Shown: positions 46,851 through 54,343 of the stretch, piece after piece | Position numbering within the stretch: the first letter of the stretch is position 1 | Layout: every line of letters begins with the position of its first letter | Assembly (NCBI GenBank): GCA_025356015.1 | Contig: JANXYO010000069.1 | Span: forward strand, 62,001-126,000 | DNA from: Spirochaetaceae bacterium | Lineage (GTDB): Bacteria; Spirochaetota; Spirochaetia; Treponematales; Rectinemataceae | Direction of reading: 5' to 3' | Length of the DNA: 64,000 nt | Notes under the pieces: generated by a model | Database searches by the model: none | Seen by the model: only the letters and a program-made list of their open reading frames with translations | Told to the model about the DNA's origin: nothing | Program-made: the position numbers and the translations under genes

Positions 46851-47318
46851 GTGAAGATCAGACAGTTGAGTGTCGTGCTCGAAAACACGGCGGGGAAGCT
46901 CTACGAGATGAGCAGCCTGCTTTATGCGGGGAACATCGACATCAGGAGCATCTTTGTCAGCGAGGAGACCGAATTCTCCGCGGTCCACATCATCGTCGAC
47001 AAGCCGGCCGAGGCCCTGGCCCTCCTGCGCAAGAGTGGCTACTTCGTAAAGGAGGTCGAGGTCTTCGGCCTCAAGGCCGATGACCGCCCCGGCGGCCTCA
47101 TGAAGATCCTGGAGATCCTCAAGCGCTACAACCTCAACATCGAGTACGTCTACGGCTTCGGGGAGAAGACCGAGGGCAAGGCGGTCTTCATATTTAGGAT
47201 CACCGACATTGACGAGGCGATCAAGGTAATAGGCTCGGGGGTCGTGGATTTCCTGCCCACGGAGAATGTGGAGAGGTCGAAACGGCAGTCGAGCTGGGAG
47301 CTCATAGAGAACCTTTAG
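46851..47318 (+). CDS. tandem ACT-domain protein
   Basis: A 155-residue protein composed of two ACT domains: residues 2-70 (QLSVVLENTAGKLYEMSSLL, IDIRSIFVSEETEFSAVHII) and 71-140 (VEVFGLKADDRPGGLMKILE, YNLNIEYVYGFGEKTEGKAV, FIFRITDIDEAIKVI). ACT domains bind amino acids and regulate enzymes or genes allosterically. Stand-alone tandem copies are known beside acyl-CoA ligases and ferredoxin oxidoreductases in anaerobes, but here the neighbours are aldolase and an unknown gene. Initiation is at GTG (46851) with GGAAGG upstream. Confidence 0.87.
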   Translation: MKIRQLSVVLENTAGKLYEMSSLLYAGNIDIRSIFVSEETEFSAVHIIVDKPAEALALLRKSGYFVKEVEVFGLKADDRPGGLMKILEILKRYNLNIEYVYGFGEKTEGKAVFIFRITDIDEAIKVIGSGVVDFLPTENVERSKRQSSWELIENL

Positions 47319-47371
47319 CAGAAAGCCTGATGCTGTGATCGAGCCCTAAAGTTTGGGGAAAGGAGCCTTGG

Positions 47372-48148
47372 ATGGAAACCTACCTGTATCTCTCCATGAT
47401 GCCCGAGTCCCTCGTCGCCTCGATGCTGCCGCCGAAGGAGTTCGGCGCCTACATGGCGACGGGAACGCAGAAACAGACCTCAGGCCAGGCCATGTTCTTC
47501 ACGCTGAAGCCGGGCTTCAGGAGCGAGTTCTTCAGGCTCGCCGAGGTGGCGGAGCGCTGCGTCCCCCACGATGACGGCCGGCCCAAGCACTCCCTCTATC
47601 TCGCCATCTACCGCGTCCTCGAGCATATCCCCCTGGACGCCATCGACTCCCTCTGGCTCATCACGGCCCACGGCCGCGCCCTCGAGCTCAAGCAGGCCTC
47701 GACCTACACCGAACCGACCCAGAAGTACCACCTCTACCGGGAGATCGCCCCGGTGAACCCCCTCATCGCGAGCTCCCTCGGCCCCGTGGAGTTCTGCAGG
47801 TTCATCACCGATCCATCCAAGCCAGTCTACGTTCCCCGGCTCTGCCTGGTCGAGCTCGATCTGGCAGGCATGGCCGAGGACCCGAAGAACGGCAGGGCAG
47901 ACAACCTCCCCTACCGCCACCTCGCCCACATCAGGACCTGCCTCGGCGAGCTCGGCACCAAGCCGATCAAGACAGTCGACCGCCTCCCGCGCCAGGGCAT
48001 CATCTACCGCTGCATCAAGAGCGGCATCTACATTGGCGACCGGGAAAGGGTCCTCGAGTACGCCTTCCCATCCGTGGACGAGCTCGAGCTCAAGCACGAC
48101 GAGTGGTGGCGCTGCGCCAACGATTCCGAACTCCAGTGGACGGTCTAG
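47372..48148 (+). CDS. conserved-looking protein of unknown function
   Basis: A 258-residue soluble protein with a strong ribosome site (GGAAAGGAGCC) before its ATG. It starts METYLYLSMMPESLVASMLP and includes FGAYMATGTQKQTSGQAMFF, SLYLAIYRVLEHIPLDAI, YHLYREIAPVNPLIASSLGP and a late segment RLPRQGIIYRCIKSGIYIGD. There is no signal peptide, membrane helix or known motif. It follows the ACT gene on the same strand after 53 bases and may be in its operon. The calm, well-structured composition and clear start support a real protein. Confidence 0.75.
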   Translation: METYLYLSMMPESLVASMLPPKEFGAYMATGTQKQTSGQAMFFTLKPGFRSEFFRLAEVAERCVPHDDGRPKHSLYLAIYRVLEHIPLDAIDSLWLITAHGRALELKQASTYTEPTQKYHLYREIAPVNPLIASSLGPVEFCRFITDPSKPVYVPRLCLVELDLAGMAEDPKNGRADNLPYRHLAHIRTCLGELGTKPIKTVDRLPRQGIIYRCIKSGIYIGDRERVLEYAFPSVDELELKHDEWWRCANDSELQWTV

Positions 48149-48179
48149 AGCGCGCCCTTGCGGCCCCGGAGTCCGCGCT

Positions 48180-48560
48180 CTAGGGCCGCTTCGCCGCCAT
48201 CTCGATCTCGATCCTGGCCCCAAGCGGGAGGGCAGAGACACCGATGGTGGTGCGCGCGGGGTAGGGAGCCGAGAACATGCGCGAGTAGACGGCGTTCATC
48301 GCGGCGAAGTCCCCCATATCCACAAGGAAGACGTTGACCTTGACGACCTCGTCAGCCCCGAGGCCCGCGGCGGCGAGCACGGCGAAAAGGTTGCGGAAGC
48401 ACTGCTCGGTCTGGGCCTCGATGCCGCCGCCGACGAGGGCGCCGCTGCCGCTGTCCATGGGTGTCTGGCCAGAAAAGAAGACGATGTCGCCGGCTTCGAC
48501 GGCGTGGGAATAGGGTCCCACCGCGACTGCGCCCGGCGCGCTGAAGGCTTTCCTCGGCAT
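48180..48560 (-). CDS. ridA: RidA-family enamine/imine deaminase
   Basis: A 126-residue RidA/YjgF protein, which hydrolyses reactive enamines such as 2-aminoacrylate. Motifs: GPYSHAVEAGDIVFFSGQTP near residue 15, QTEQCFRNLFAVLAAAGLGA, VVKVNVFLVDMGDFAAMN and the terminal YPARTTIGVSALPLGARIEI with the Arg that binds the carboxylate. The start is ATG 48560, five bases after AAGGAG; a GTG at 48566 lies too close. It follows the cyclic-nucleotide-binding gene by two bases on the same transcript. Confidence 0.92.
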   Translation of the reverse strand: MPRKAFSAPGAVAVGPYSHAVEAGDIVFFSGQTPMDSGSGALVGGGIEAQTEQCFRNLFAVLAAAGLGADEVVKVNVFLVDMGDFAAMNAVYSRMFSAPYPARTTIGVSALPLGARIEIEMAAKRP

Positions 48561-48562
48561 GC

Positions 48563-49072
48563 TCACTCCTTCTCTTCGGGAATCAGGTCCTCGGGGGCTG
48601 ATGGATCGGCGGTGTCTGCCCCGGCGCGCAGTGAAGCGGCCTCGCGCAGGGTCACCATGATCTCATCCATGCGGCGCAGGTGGCGCGAGAGATCGCGAGC
48701 CAGGTTCATCACCATGATCGCGAAGACCTTGACGTCCATCTTGTAGATGTCGTGGAAGGAGACGTTGCTTATCCTGGCCACCCTTGTTGGCACGGCTGCC
48801 TTGACGGTCGCCGCCGAGGGCATGACGTCCAGGAATTCCATCTCGCCAAAGGTGTCGCCTTCGCGGAGTTCGACGAGAAAGGAGTGGCGCTTCGAGACTT
48901 CGACCCTGCCCTCGAGGATGAAGTAGATGCTGTCGTTCGGCTTCCCCTCGGTCTGGATCGGCGCGCCCGCCTCGAAGGAGCTGATGGCCAGGAAGCAGCG
49001 CACGCGCTCGATGTCCTCGGGGAGGAGACCGCCGAAGAGCGAGTACTTCTGCAGGGACTCCAGGTTGACCAT
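48563..49072 (-). CDS. stand-alone cyclic-nucleotide-binding domain protein
   Basis: A 169-residue protein consisting of one cNMP-binding domain (residues 5-125) and a helical tail. Motifs: YSLFGGLLPEDIERVRCFLA, EGKPNDSIYFILEGRVEVSK and GDTFGEMEFLDVMPSAATVKA. The phosphate-binding cassette keeps FGEM but has Ser-Ala where the Arg that grips the cyclic phosphate normally stands (RSATV in most). No DNA-binding helix-turn-helix is present, so it is not a Crp-type factor. It could bind a nucleotide weakly or act as a protein scaffold. ATG at 49072 follows GGAGAGG. Confidence 0.88.
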   Translation of the reverse strand: MVNLESLQKYSLFGGLLPEDIERVRCFLAISSFEAGAPIQTEGKPNDSIYFILEGRVEVSKRHSFLVELREGDTFGEMEFLDVMPSAATVKAAVPTRVARISNVSFHDIYKMDVKVFAIMVMNLARDLSRHLRRMDEIMVTLREAASLRAGADTADPSAPEDLIPEEKE

Positions 49073-49243
49073 GCCCCCTCTCCTCGAATCCACGCCCGGC
49101 TCCCACGATTAGGGCCCGCAGGGCCGATCCAGACGGAACATACCACGATCGGAGCCTGAGGGCAAGTTGCGCTTTTGCCGAGATGAGGTCGCCTTGAGGC
49201 CAGGGGCCGATGTGCTAGAAAACCCTAACTCAAGACGGTCGGC

Positions 49244-49891
49244 CTAGGCCAAGACGGGCGTCTCGCTCGGCCTGAGCTCCAGCTCGAGCCTTGAGCTGCC
49301 GCGCAGGAGGACGAGGGGAGTGCTCCTGCCGATGCTTTCCTCCCCCAGGAGGCGGCGAAGCTCGTCCATGCCTGCGACGCTCCGCCCGCCGAACTCAAGG
49401 AGGAGGTCGCCCTCGCGGACCCCGGCCGCATCGGCCGGTCCCCCGCGCTCCAGTTCGGTGACGAGGACGGCGCTCTCGGCCGCGAGCTCGTAATGCCGGA
49501 TGAGCCTGCGCAGGAGAGGCACGTTCTGGCCCCCGATGCCTATGTATCCCCGCCTGATCCTGCCTTTCTGCATGAGGGTCGCCGCGATCGAGGCAGCGGT
49601 GTTGGACGGCACCGCGAAGCAGAGCCCCTGGGCCATGCGGATGCCGGCGGTGTTCACCCCGACCACGCGGGCGCGGAAATCAAGGAGGGGGCAGCCCGAG
49701 TTGCCCGGGTTGAGGGCCGCGTCGGTCTGGATAACATCGTCGATCAGGCGTCCGTTGACCGAGCGGAAGGAGCGCCCAAGCGCGCTGATCACTCCCGCGG
49801 TGACCGAACTCTGGAAGCCGTAGGGGTTGCCGAATGGCCGGGTCGGGGGCCTGGAATCAGCGGCCAGGGCTTGAAGGCGAACGCTTGCCAA
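49244..49891 (-). pseudogene. HtrA/DegP-type serine protease, 5'-truncated
   Basis: The 215-codon frame holds only the C-terminal half of a DegP-like protease. The Ser motif (DDVIQTDAALNPGNSGCPLL) and a PDZ domain (SAVLVTELERGGPADAAGV, GDLLLEFGGRSVAGMDEL) are intact, but the catalytic His and Asp, which lie upstream in the family, and the signal peptide are absent. The first residues (AADSRPPTRPFGNPYGF) look like an internal deletion before GNPYGF. Only 40 bases separate it from the divergent CorA-like gene, leaving no room for the missing part. It could not be an active protease, though the PDZ part might survive. Confidence 0.75.
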
Positions 49892-49931
49892 GGCCCTATC
49901 CTCGGCTATACTTCAAGCCCCGGAGGGTCTG

Positions 49932-50900
49932 ATGGTCGAGCGCTATGGTTTTTCGAACGGCAAGGTGGTCCCGGTCGCGGACAACCCGAGCATCCTGGTC
50001 TACGCCGCCCCGACCGACACCGAGAGGCAGGAGCTCCTCGACGACTACGGACTCGACGCCCACAACCTCTCCTCGGCCCTCGACCCCGACGAGCTCGGAC
50101 GGGTCGAGCTCGACGGCGCCAGGGCCGACATCATCCTCAAGGTGCCGCGCAACTTCACCTCCGAGGACCAGCTCCTCTTCACCGTGACCTCTATGGGCCT
50201 CTTCATATCGCCCAAGCGCCTCATCGTCGTCACGACCGACCCCATCGACCTCTTCCACGACCGCTCCATCCACAGGGTCGGCAACGTCAGGGACGCCATG
50301 CTCAAGATCTGGTACGGCACGATCTCCCATTTCCTGGGCCATCTCAAGGTCATCAACATGCTCTCGGATTCCCTCGAGAAGCGCGTCAACGCCTCGATGG
50401 GCAACCGCTACCTCCTCGACATGTTCACCCTCGAAAAGAGCCTTGTGTACTTCGTCAACGGGATCAGCTCCAACCAGATGGTCCTCGAGAAGATGCAGGT
50501 CTGCGCCCCCAAGCTCAAGTTCACGGCCTCCCAGCGCGAGACCCTCGAGGATATCGGGATCGAGAACCTGCAGTGCTCCAAGCAGGCCGAGATCTACTCG
50601 AACATCCTCACTGGACTCATGGACGCCCGGGGCTCGGTGGTCAACAACAACCTCAACATCCTCATAAAGCGTCTCACCATAATCTCGGTGGTCTTCATGC
50701 CGATGAACGTCCTCGCCGGCATGGGCGGCATGTCGGAGTTCTCCACCTGGACGGCCGCCATACCCTGGCCCATCGCCTATGGCCTTGCCCTCCTCGCCCT
50801 GACGGCCGTCGGCTTCGGCACCTGGTGGCTCCTCAAGAAGTTCGGGATCGAGCGCAATGAGATGGATCATCGCGGCCGCCGAAGGCCAGCGGTGCGGTAG
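49932..50900 (+). CDS. CorA-family metal ion transporter with altered GMN motif
   Basis: A 322-residue CorA-like channel. A large N-terminal cytoplasmic alpha/beta domain and long helix (to about residue 255) precede two C-terminal membrane helices (LTIISVVFMPMNVLAGMGGM and WPIAYGLALLALTAVGFGTW). The universal CorA selectivity motif Gly-Met-Asn at the end of the first helix is replaced by AGMGGMSEFS, so the pore Asn is missing. It may carry Mg2+ or other divalent ions with altered selectivity. GGAGGG precedes the ATG. Confidence 0.85.
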   Translation: MVERYGFSNGKVVPVADNPSILVYAAPTDTERQELLDDYGLDAHNLSSALDPDELGRVELDGARADIILKVPRNFTSEDQLLFTVTSMGLFISPKRLIVVTTDPIDLFHDRSIHRVGNVRDAMLKIWYGTISHFLGHLKVINMLSDSLEKRVNASMGNRYLLDMFTLEKSLVYFVNGISSNQMVLEKMQVCAPKLKFTASQRETLEDIGIENLQCSKQAEIYSNILTGLMDARGSVVNNNLNILIKRLTIISVVFMPMNVLAGMGGMSEFSTWTAAIPWPIAYGLALLALTAVGFGTWWLLKKFGIERNEMDHRGRRRPAVR

Positions 50901-50917
50901 GCGGGAGCGCGCGCCGC

Positions 50918-51988
50918 ATGGCAGTGATAAGCGCGCGGGGCCTTGGCAAGACCTTCAGGACCAAGGTCAAGGCCGAGGGCTTTGCAGCCTCGGTGCGTGG
51001 CCTCGTCCGGCCCGTCTGGCGCAGCATTGAGGCAGTGCGGGGCATCGACCTCGAGGTCGAGGAGGGCGAGGTCCTTGCCTTCCTGGGCCCGAACGAGGCA
51101 GGGAAGTCCACGACGATCAAGATGCTCACCGGCATCCTCAGGCCCAGCCTCGGCTCGGCCACCGTGCTCGGCCTCGATCCCTCGAGGGACAGGGTCGCCC
51201 TCGCGCGGTCCATCGCCGCGGTCTTCGGGCAGAGGAGCCAGCTCTGGTTCCACCTGCCGCCAAGCGACAGCTTCCGCCTCCTCGGGGCCGTCTACGAGAT
51301 CGATGGGCGGGAGCTCGTCCGGCGCCAGGGGGAGCTCGTGGAGCGCTTTGGCATCGGGGACTACATGGACGTGCCCGTGCGCAAGCTCTCCCTGGGCGAG
51401 CGCGTCAGATGCGAGTTCGCGGCGAGCCTCCTCCACGCCCCCCGCATCATCTTCCTCGACGAGCCCACGATCGGGATGGACGTGGTGGCCAAACGCGAGA
51501 TCCGAGGCCTTCTCGAGGAGGTCAACAAGCGCGACCGCGTGACGATCTTCCTCACCAGCCACGACATCGGGGACATCGAGAAGGTGTGCAAGCGAGCCAT
51601 CATCATCCACCACGGGTCCATCATCGTGGACGAGTCCATGAAGAGCCTCAAGCACCGCGCGATGTCCAGGAAGATCGTGGGGGTGAAGTACGCTGCGCCC
51701 GCCCGGCCCGACATCCCGGGCCTCGAGCCGATCAAGCGGACCCAGGACGCCGTGCGCTACGAGGTGGACACCGGCAGGCACCGCATAGAGGAGGTCCTGC
51801 GCTTCCTGGTCGCGGCCGGCGAGGTCCTCGACATCACCGTCGAGGACGAGCCCCTCGAGAACATCATCGCCGGCATCTTCGAGGGCGAGGACCGCGGCGC
51901 CTCCCTCGCGGCGGCAGGCAGGGCCGCGGCGGGCACGAGGACCGAGGCCGCGCCGCCCCCGGCCCGGGATGAAGGCAGGGAGGCATGA
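50918..51988 (+). CDS. ABC-2 exporter ATP-binding protein (COG4586-like)
   Basis: A 356-residue ATPase. Walker A GPNEAGKSTTIKMLTG near residue 52 (Glu replaces the usual third Gly, a tolerated position), signature LSLGERVRCEFAASLL, Walker B IIFLDEPTIGMDVVAK and H-loop FLTSHDIGDIEKV. The N-terminal strand and the C-terminal 100-residue extension fit the COG4586 type, which works with COG4587 and COG3694 permeases, exactly as found next. It overlaps the first permease by four bases (ATGA). Exported substrate unknown. The last 25 residues are Ala/Pro-rich. Confidence 0.92.
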   Translation: MAVISARGLGKTFRTKVKAEGFAASVRGLVRPVWRSIEAVRGIDLEVEEGEVLAFLGPNEAGKSTTIKMLTGILRPSLGSATVLGLDPSRDRVALARSIAAVFGQRSQLWFHLPPSDSFRLLGAVYEIDGRELVRRQGELVERFGIGDYMDVPVRKLSLGERVRCEFAASLLHAPRIIFLDEPTIGMDVVAKREIRGLLEEVNKRDRVTIFLTSHDIGDIEKVCKRAIIIHHGSIIVDESMKSLKHRAMSRKIVGVKYAAPARPDIPGLEPIKRTQDAVRYEVDTGRHRIEEVLRFLVAAGEVLDITVEDEPLENIIAGIFEGEDRGASLAAAGRAAAGTRTEAAPPPARDEGREA

Positions 51989-52788
51989 GCCCGCTCGCCC
52001 TGGTCCTCCGCAAGTACCTGGTCGCTGCCTTTGTGAGCCTCAGGAACAAGGCCGCCTATCCCGGGAACCTCCTGGGCTCCCTCCTGAGCTACGCCATCTT
52101 CGTCTTCGTGTTCTCGCGGATCTGGGGGACGATCTATTCCGGCAGAGCCCCCATCGCCGGCTACGACGGGCGGATGGCCATCTGGTACTTCATCATCGCC
52201 GAGGTCACGGCCTTCGGGTTCGGCCGTTTCTTCATCTCCCTGGCCCAGGACATGAAGTCGGGCCAGGTCGCCTACCTTTTGTCCAGACCCTACGATTTCG
52301 TGCTCTACCACTACGCGGACCGCATGGGTGCGGCCATCCCCGAAGCGGCCGTCCTCCTCGCCCTCGGCCTTTCGATGGGGGCGACCTTCGCCGGCCCGGT
52401 CCCCCTCGCCTCGATCGCGCAGGCGTTCTTCCTTCTTCTGTCCCTCCTCCTCGCTGGCAGCATCCAGTTCCTCCTGCAGTTCTCCCTGGCCATGACCGCT
52501 TTCTGGGTCGAGGAGAACACAGCCTTCTTCTGGATCTACCAGAAGCTGTCCCTTGTCGTCGGCACCCTCGTGCCCCTCGAGTTCCTTCCGGCAATCGCAC
52601 AACGCCTTGCCTGGTTCACGCCCTTTCCCTCGATCGCCTACGCCCCGGCCAGGATCGCCGTCGCCTACACGCCGCACGAGGCCCTGCGTCTCGCGGGTCT
52701 GCAGGCGGCATGGCTGCTCGCTTCAGCCCTCCTCTGCAAGGCCGTCTTCGCCCTGGGCCGCTCGAGGCTCACGGTGCAGGGAGGCTGA
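51985..52788 (+). CDS. ABC-2 exporter permease (COG4587-like)
   Basis: A 267-residue membrane protein with about six hydrophobic segments (LLSYAIFVFVFSRIWGTI, WYFIIAEVTAFGFGRFFISL, LASIAQAFFLLLSLLLAG). Landmarks of the COG4587/DUF990-type permeases include RMAIWYFIIAEVTAFG and SGQVAYLLSRPYDFVLYHYA. The AGGGAGG site lies within the end of the ATPase gene, so the genes are translationally coupled. It should pair with the next gene as the channel of an exporter. Confidence 0.88.
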   Translation: MSPLALVLRKYLVAAFVSLRNKAAYPGNLLGSLLSYAIFVFVFSRIWGTIYSGRAPIAGYDGRMAIWYFIIAEVTAFGFGRFFISLAQDMKSGQVAYLLSRPYDFVLYHYADRMGAAIPEAAVLLALGLSMGATFAGPVPLASIAQAFFLLLSLLLAGSIQFLLQFSLAMTAFWVEENTAFFWIYQKLSLVVGTLVPLEFLPAIAQRLAWFTPFPSIAYAPARIAVAYTPHEALRLAGLQAAWLLASALLCKAVFALGRSRLTVQGG

Positions 52789-52790
52789 AG

Positions 52791-53612
52791 ATGGGAAAGG
52801 GCGGCGCAAGGCCATGGTGGAGGACAGCCCTGTCCTGCATGCGTTTCCTCGCGACGAGCTTCGTGGTCAACGTGCAGTCGGCCCTCGAGTACAGGACCAA
52901 TTTCCTCATCCAGGTCTTCGGGATGGCCCTCAACAACGCGGCCTTTGCCGCCTTCTGGGCTGTCCTCCTCTCCAGGACGGGAAGCGTGGGGGGCTACGTC
53001 TTTACGGACGTGATGTTTATCTGGGCCATCGTGCCGGCGGCCTTCGGCCTCGCCCACGCCCTCGCGGGCAACATCAGGTCGATTGGGCAGATCGTCCAGA
53101 GGGGAGAGCTCGATGTCTACCTGCTTCAGCCAAGGGACGTCTGGCTCAACCTCATCACCTCGCGGACCGTGGTGTCGGCCTGGGGTGATTTCCTCTACGG
53201 CTTCCTCGTCATCGCCCTGCTGCCGGGCCTGAGCCCCGGGCGCTTCGCGCTTTTCTGCGCCATGACCCTCACCGGGGCCGCCATCCTGGTCGCCGCCTTC
53301 TCGGCCGCCGAGAGCCTCGTGTTCTTCATGGGCGACTCCTCGAGCGCGAGCGGAGCCTTCACCGAGTTCCTGCTCTCCTTCTCCCTCTACCCCGAGACGG
53401 TCTTCGACAGGGGCATGAGGTGGGTGTTCTACACAATCGTTCCCTCGGGCTTTGTGGCCTTCGTCCCCCTGGCCGCCTATAAGGCCCTCGAGTGGAGGGC
53501 CCTAGCCCTCCTGGTCCCCGCTTCCCTGGCCTACACCGCGGCGAGCTACGCCCTTTTCAGGCTTGGCCTGCGGCGCTACGAGTCGGGCAACCAGGTGGGG
53601 ACAAGGAGCTAG
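52791..53612 (+). CDS. ABC-2 exporter permease (COG3694-like)
   Basis: A 273-residue membrane protein with six hydrophobic segments. Features shared with COG3694 permeases: SALEYRTNFLIQVFGMALNN, VFTDVMFIWAIVPAAFGLAH, IVQRGELDVYLLQPRDVWLN and VFYTIVPSGFVAFVPLAAYK. GGAGG stands upstream of ATG 52791, two bases after the previous stop; the longer open frame back to 51969 is a shadow of the first permease. It ends facing the lipoprotein gene with adjacent stops in the palindrome CTAGGCCTAG. Confidence 0.88.
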   Translation: MGKGGARPWWRTALSCMRFLATSFVVNVQSALEYRTNFLIQVFGMALNNAAFAAFWAVLLSRTGSVGGYVFTDVMFIWAIVPAAFGLAHALAGNIRSIGQIVQRGELDVYLLQPRDVWLNLITSRTVVSAWGDFLYGFLVIALLPGLSPGRFALFCAMTLTGAAILVAAFSAAESLVFFMGDSSSASGAFTEFLLSFSLYPETVFDRGMRWVFYTIVPSGFVAFVPLAAYKALEWRALALLVPASLAYTAASYALFRLGLRRYESGNQVGTRS

Positions 53613-53614
53613 GC

Positions 53615-54343
53615 CTAGCCCATGGAGTAAGGGTCGCCACCCGGCCATGACATGAACTCGATCCGGATGAAGAGCTCGCCATTGAAATCGATCACCTCGA
53701 AACCCTTTATCAGGAAGCCCTCGGACTTCATCTTCAGGTCGGGGGCGATGTCACTCGGATTGGCGGACCTGGTCTTGGCCGCCGAGATCGCCGCCTCGAG
53801 AGAGAGCCAACTCGGACCCGGGGCAGGTTTGCTGCCCGACATGGTCCTGAATTGAGGGAGGGAGCGTATGGCCTTGGTGGTCTTGCCGATGGGTCCGCTG
53901 ATCAATACCCCGTTTCCAGCGGCCCCCTTGTCCACTGCCGGACTCAGGCGCATCGAGACGACGACGGGCAGGCCCTTGCTGCTGCGCAGCTCGGCCTTGC
54001 TCCCCTGCAGACCCTGGAGGTAAAAGCCAAATCTGAGCGCAGGAAGGCTTGTCCCCCCATTCTTGAGGAGGATCGAGCCCTCGGGTAGTTCATCCCTGCC
54101 AACGTTGACAACTGCGACGTCCAGCAGGACCCTTCCGGTCTTTAGGCCTTTGGCAGCCAGGAGGGCATGCTCGTCGTAGTCGATCGTCGCGAAGACCTTG
54201 TCCCCGCGCATTATGGATACGCTCCTGTGGCCCTCGGCCTTCGGTCCCATCGTGTCGGAGCCATCGGGCAGGCCGGCGCAAGACAGGAGGGCCATCGCCA
54301 CCGCGGCCACCAAGGCCCCACCCAAAGCAGCATTTTTCCTCAT
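53615..54343 (-). CDS. lipoprotein coupled to the cyclase-STAND protein
   Basis: A 242-residue predicted lipoprotein: signal MRKNAALGGALVAAVAMALL ending at lipobox LLSC. The mature part has beta-type strands (SVSIMRGDKVFATIDYDEHA, VLLDVAVVNVGRDELPEGSI, GFLIKGFEVIDFNGELFIRI) and no recognised family. Its ATG overlaps the stop of the upstream cyclase-STAND-TPR gene in ATGA, with GGAGGG inside that gene's end, so the two proteins are made together. That pairing of a cytoplasmic signalling ATPase and an envelope lipoprotein is unusual and suggests a joint function. Confidence 0.75.
   Translation of the reverse strand: MRKNAALGGALVAAVAMALLSCAGLPDGSDTMGPKAEGHRSVSIMRGDKVFATIDYDEHALLAAKGLKTGRVLLDVAVVNVGRDELPEGSILLKNGGTSLPALRFGFYLQGLQGSKAELRSSKGLPVVVSMRLSPAVDKGAAGNGVLISGPIGKTTKAIRSLPQFRTMSGSKPAPGPSWLSLEAAISAAKTRSANPSDIAPDLKMKSEGFLIKGFEVIDFNGELFIRIEFMSWPGGDPYSMG

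Noticed and set aside
51105-51130. Glu in the Walker A motif (GPNEAGKST) as evidence of a dead exporter ATPase
   Set aside because: The changed residue is at a variable position of GxxxxGKS/T; the Lys, Ser/Thr, signature and Walker B are all intact.
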